A DNA stretch of 64,000 nt from an uncultured Pelagibacteraceae bacterium. GTDB lineage: Bacteria > Pseudomonadota > Alphaproteobacteria > Pelagibacterales > Pelagibacteraceae. Position 1 is the first letter of the stretch; each line of letters begins with the position of its first letter. Below, piece by piece: positions 61,474 through 64,000 of this stretch. Location of the stretch: NCBI GenBank assembly GCA_902592985.1, contig CACJGR010000003.1, positions 25,220 to 89,219 on the forward strand. The letters are read 5' to 3'. The translations under genes were made by a program, and so were the position numbers. The notes below the pieces were generated by a model that was not told the DNA's origin, made no database searches, and saw only the letters and a list, made by a program, of their open reading frames with translations.

Positions 61474-62904
61474 ATGAGTCAATTAGATTTAAAAATTGGT
61501 CCAAAAATAAAGGCTTTTAGAAGACAATTAGGTATCCAAGCTAATAAACTTGCTGAACAATTAAATATTTCACCAAGTTATTTAAATTTAATTGAGGGTG
61601 GAAAAAGAAAAATAGATGGTGATTTGCTTTTAAAAGTTTGTCAAGAATTAAAAATTGAGCTATCAGATTTAACATCAAAATCTGATCTTAATTTAGTAAA
61701 TAACATTTCCGAACTACTTGATGATCAGTTATTTGAAGACTTAGATATTCTTGGTCCCGAAGTTCAAGATTTAGTCAATACTAACCCAAAAATTGCAAGA
61801 GCTTTAATTAAATTGGGAGACAATTTTAAACAAAAAGACCATGAAATAATTAATAAAGTTGAAAATTTATCAGGAAAAATAATTGATAGTAGAAAAGCAT
61901 CTTTCCCAGGAGAAGTTATTTCAGATTTTCTACAAGAAAATAAAAATTATTTCCCTAAGCTTGAAGAATTTGCAAACAAAGTTTTTTCTAAAGTTCACAA
62001 AAATAACAGAACAAGATATATAGCTTTATGTGATTATTTGAAAACAGAATATTCAATAACTGTTAAAGATGTCATACCTGAAGAAGGAAAACCTTTTTCA
62101 AAAATTTATAACAAAAATAAAAAAGAGCTTTTATTAAGTGACTTTAATTCATTAGAAACAAAAAAATTATATGCCGCGGCACAAATAGCTCAGGAAGGGG
62201 CGATAAATGAAATTAACGAATATTTATCAAAATTTTCTTTTCCATCTAAAGAATCTGAAAAGTTGACTCAAATTGCTTTATTAAATTATTGTGGTGCTGC
62301 AATTTTAATGCCTTACAAATCATTTCATACGGAATGTAAAAAACTTAAGTACGATTTAGAGCTTTTACAAAATACATTTGCAACTTCTTTTGAACAAGTA
62401 GCTCATCGAGTGACTTGTTTACAAGACCCCAAATTACCGGGAATACCTTTTCATATGTTAAGAGTTGATATAGCTGGCAATATTTCAAAAAGATTTTCCT
62501 TATCAGGAATAGAAATACCAAGATATGGTGGAGCATGTCCTAGATGGAATGTTTACTCTGCATTCACAAGACCTGGCAAAATACAAGCTGCTGTTAGTAA
62601 AATGTCTAACGGAGAAAAATATGTTTGTATTGCGAGAACAGTTGAAAAAGGAATTGGAAGATTTGGCCAATCAAAAAGTATTTTGTCAATTGGTCTTGGC
62701 TGTGAAGCGAAATATGCAAAAGATTTTATTTATACCGAAAATATGGATATTGCTAATAAAAAGACAGAAATACCAATTGGAGTATCCTGTCGAACTTGTG
62801 ACAGATTAGATTGCTCTCAAAGAGCTTTTCCTCCATTACATAAAAAATTTGATGTAGACGTTAATAATAGAGGAGTATCAGTTTTTGTTAGCGATAAAAT
62901 ATAA
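61474..62904 (+). CDS. XRE-family short-chain acyl/ScfR-type transcriptional regulator with ImmA/IrrE-like and DUF2083 domains
   Basis: N-terminal HTH (KIKAFRRQLGIQANKLAEQLNISPSYLNLIEGGKRKI); C-terminal SCRTCDRLDCSQRAFPPLHKKF. Confidence 0.88.
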   Translation: MSQLDLKIGPKIKAFRRQLGIQANKLAEQLNISPSYLNLIEGGKRKIDGDLLLKVCQELKIELSDLTSKSDLNLVNNISELLDDQLFEDLDILGPEVQDLVNTNPKIARALIKLGDNFKQKDHEIINKVENLSGKIIDSRKASFPGEVISDFLQENKNYFPKLEEFANKVFSKVHKNNRTRYIALCDYLKTEYSITVKDVIPEEGKPFSKIYNKNKKELLLSDFNSLETKKLYAAAQIAQEGAINEINEYLSKFSFPSKESEKLTQIALLNYCGAAILMPYKSFHTECKKLKYDLELLQNTFATSFEQVAHRVTCLQDPKLPGIPFHMLRVDIAGNISKRFSLSGIEIPRYGGACPRWNVYSAFTRPGKIQAAVSKMSNGEKYVCIARTVEKGIGRFGQSKSILSIGLGCEAKYAKDFIYTENMDIANKKTEIPIGVSCRTCDRLDCSQRAFPPLHKKFDVDVNNRGVSVFVSDKI

Positions 62905-62906
62905 AT

Positions 62907-64000
62907 TTAATCTTTTTTTTCTCTAGTTCTTGCTACTAATCGAGTAAGAGAATCTACCATGATGTCAGAAGCTTTGAATATTTCATTAGATTTAAATTCA
63001 TGTGATAAATTTTTTTCTGGGTTAGATTTATCTTCAATTACAATTCCTTCATCAGGTAAATTATTTTTAATATAAATTAAAAGTAACCATTCATCATCAT
63101 TAGATTCGTCCCATTTAATAAAAATTTCACCAGTTTCGAATCTTCTATCTATGCATCTAAAAATTGACATATGTTTTGTGATATGTCTTTTATTTAATTG
63201 AAACACTAGACTGTTGGCGCTCCTATAAAAACTTTCAAGAGAAAGTTCAATTTTTTGTCTTGCAATAGTATAGTCTTTTTCTTTTTGTAAAAGCGTTTCT
63301 CTATCATCGTCTTCTTGAATTTTTACACCTAAAGCTTCTACTCTCTCTCTAATTTTCTGGTCTCTGATAACTCTATATTTTGCTTTTAATTTTTCTATTC
63401 TCTCTTGAAGACCAGCATAGTCTTCTCTTTTTTCTTTGAGTGAAATTTTTTCTAATTTTTCAAGTTCTTTTACTTCTCTAATTCTAAATTTTTCTATTTG
63501 CTTATCTAGTTTTAATTGTATTAAAAATTTTCTCTGCTTCTCAGCTTGTTCTTGTCTAACAATTGCTTGCTCTTTTCTTAAAAATAATTTTATATCTTTA
63601 ACTATTGCTTTTTCTATTTTTATGTCTTCCTTAATAGCTTGTTCTTTAAGTTTAATTTTTAGGTCTTCTTCTGCTTTAGCCTCTCTGTCTCTTTTTATTC
63701 TTTCTTTTTCTATGCTTTGAATTTCTTCTAATTTTTTTCTTTTTTTTTCTTCTTCTTTAATAATATTATAATCTTCAATTGTATCTTTAATTTTTTGAAA
63801 AAAACCTTTAAAAAAAATTTTTGCATTTTCAAAAAAATTGAAATTAAATTTTGGTTTTAATTTTTCTTGGAATCTAATAATTTTTAGTATTGCATTTTTA
63901 GAAGTAAGTGGAATTTTTCTTTGTTTCTTTTTAATTTTTTTTTTTAAGAATTTTGATTTTCTTTTAACTTTAAAAACTTTTTGATTAATTAGTTTTTTAA
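62907..64000 (-). CDS. Charged coiled-coil protein of unknown function, N-terminus beyond right edge
   Basis: Manual translation of the frame from 63206 to 64000 finds no stop: ...KERIKRDREAKAEEDLKIKLKEQAIKEDIKIEKAIVKDIKLFLRKEQAIVRQEQAEKQRKFLIQLKLDKQIEKF...; the listed 99-aa ORF is only its C-terminus from an internal GTG. Confidence 0.8.
   Translation of the reverse strand, partial: KKLINQKVFKVKRKSKFLKKKIKKKQRKIPLTSKNAILKIIRFQEKLKPKFNFNFFENAKIFFKGFFQKIKDTIEDYNIIKEEEKKRKKLEEIQSIEKERIKRDREAKAEEDLKIKLKEQAIKEDIKIEKAIVKDIKLFLRKEQAIVRQEQAEKQRKFLIQLKLDKQIEKFRIREVKELEKLEKISLKEKREDYAGLQERIEKLKAKYRVIRDQKIRERVEALGVKIQEDDDRETLLQKEKDYTIARQKIELSLESFYRSANSLVFQLNKRHITKHMSIFRCIDRRFETGEIFIKWDESNDDEWLLLIYIKNNLPDEGIVIEDKSNPEKNLSHEFKSNEIFKASDIMVDSLTRLVARTREKKD

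Noticed and set aside
63436-63720. 94-aa Ser/Phe/Leu-rich ORF on the plus strand
   Set aside because: Antisense shadow of the K/E-rich coiled-coil CDS on the minus strand.

Overview
The window is a gene-dense, AT-rich stretch of a streamlined alphaproteobacterial chromosome. It resembles SAR11/Pelagibacterales in composition, very short spacers and gene content; this is inferred, since no database was searched. Nearly all of it is core metabolism and information processing: an EnvZ-like kinase tail, lgt, prs, rplY, pth, ychF, bc1 complex, hemF, greA, a tRNA-Gln followed by a CCA-adding enzyme, ispE, rnhB, a CcrM-like methyltransferase, mutY, smc, F0 ATP synthase, ispH, thrB, rnhA, thrC, a cytochrome c oxidase cluster, a lipid A/Kdo cluster, purD, pgi, lspA/ileS/ribF, groESL, and isocitrate lyase with a ScfR-type regulator. 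I saw no rRNA, CRISPR, phage or transposon signal. The best second-look items are: (1) a half-length SMC (798 aa) with no recognisable hinge domain; (2) a tRNA-Gln whose encoded CCA end lies 3 nt before the start codon of the CCA-adding enzyme; (3) a dense array of TTTACAA/TTGTAAA half-sites between aceA and its putative regulator, plus an unlisted 55-aa ORF; (4) two GANTC sites in the putative ccrM promoter spacer; (5) two COX3-like genes in one oxidase locus; (6) a charged coiled-coil CDS running off the right edge that the ORF track reports only as a 99-aa fragment.
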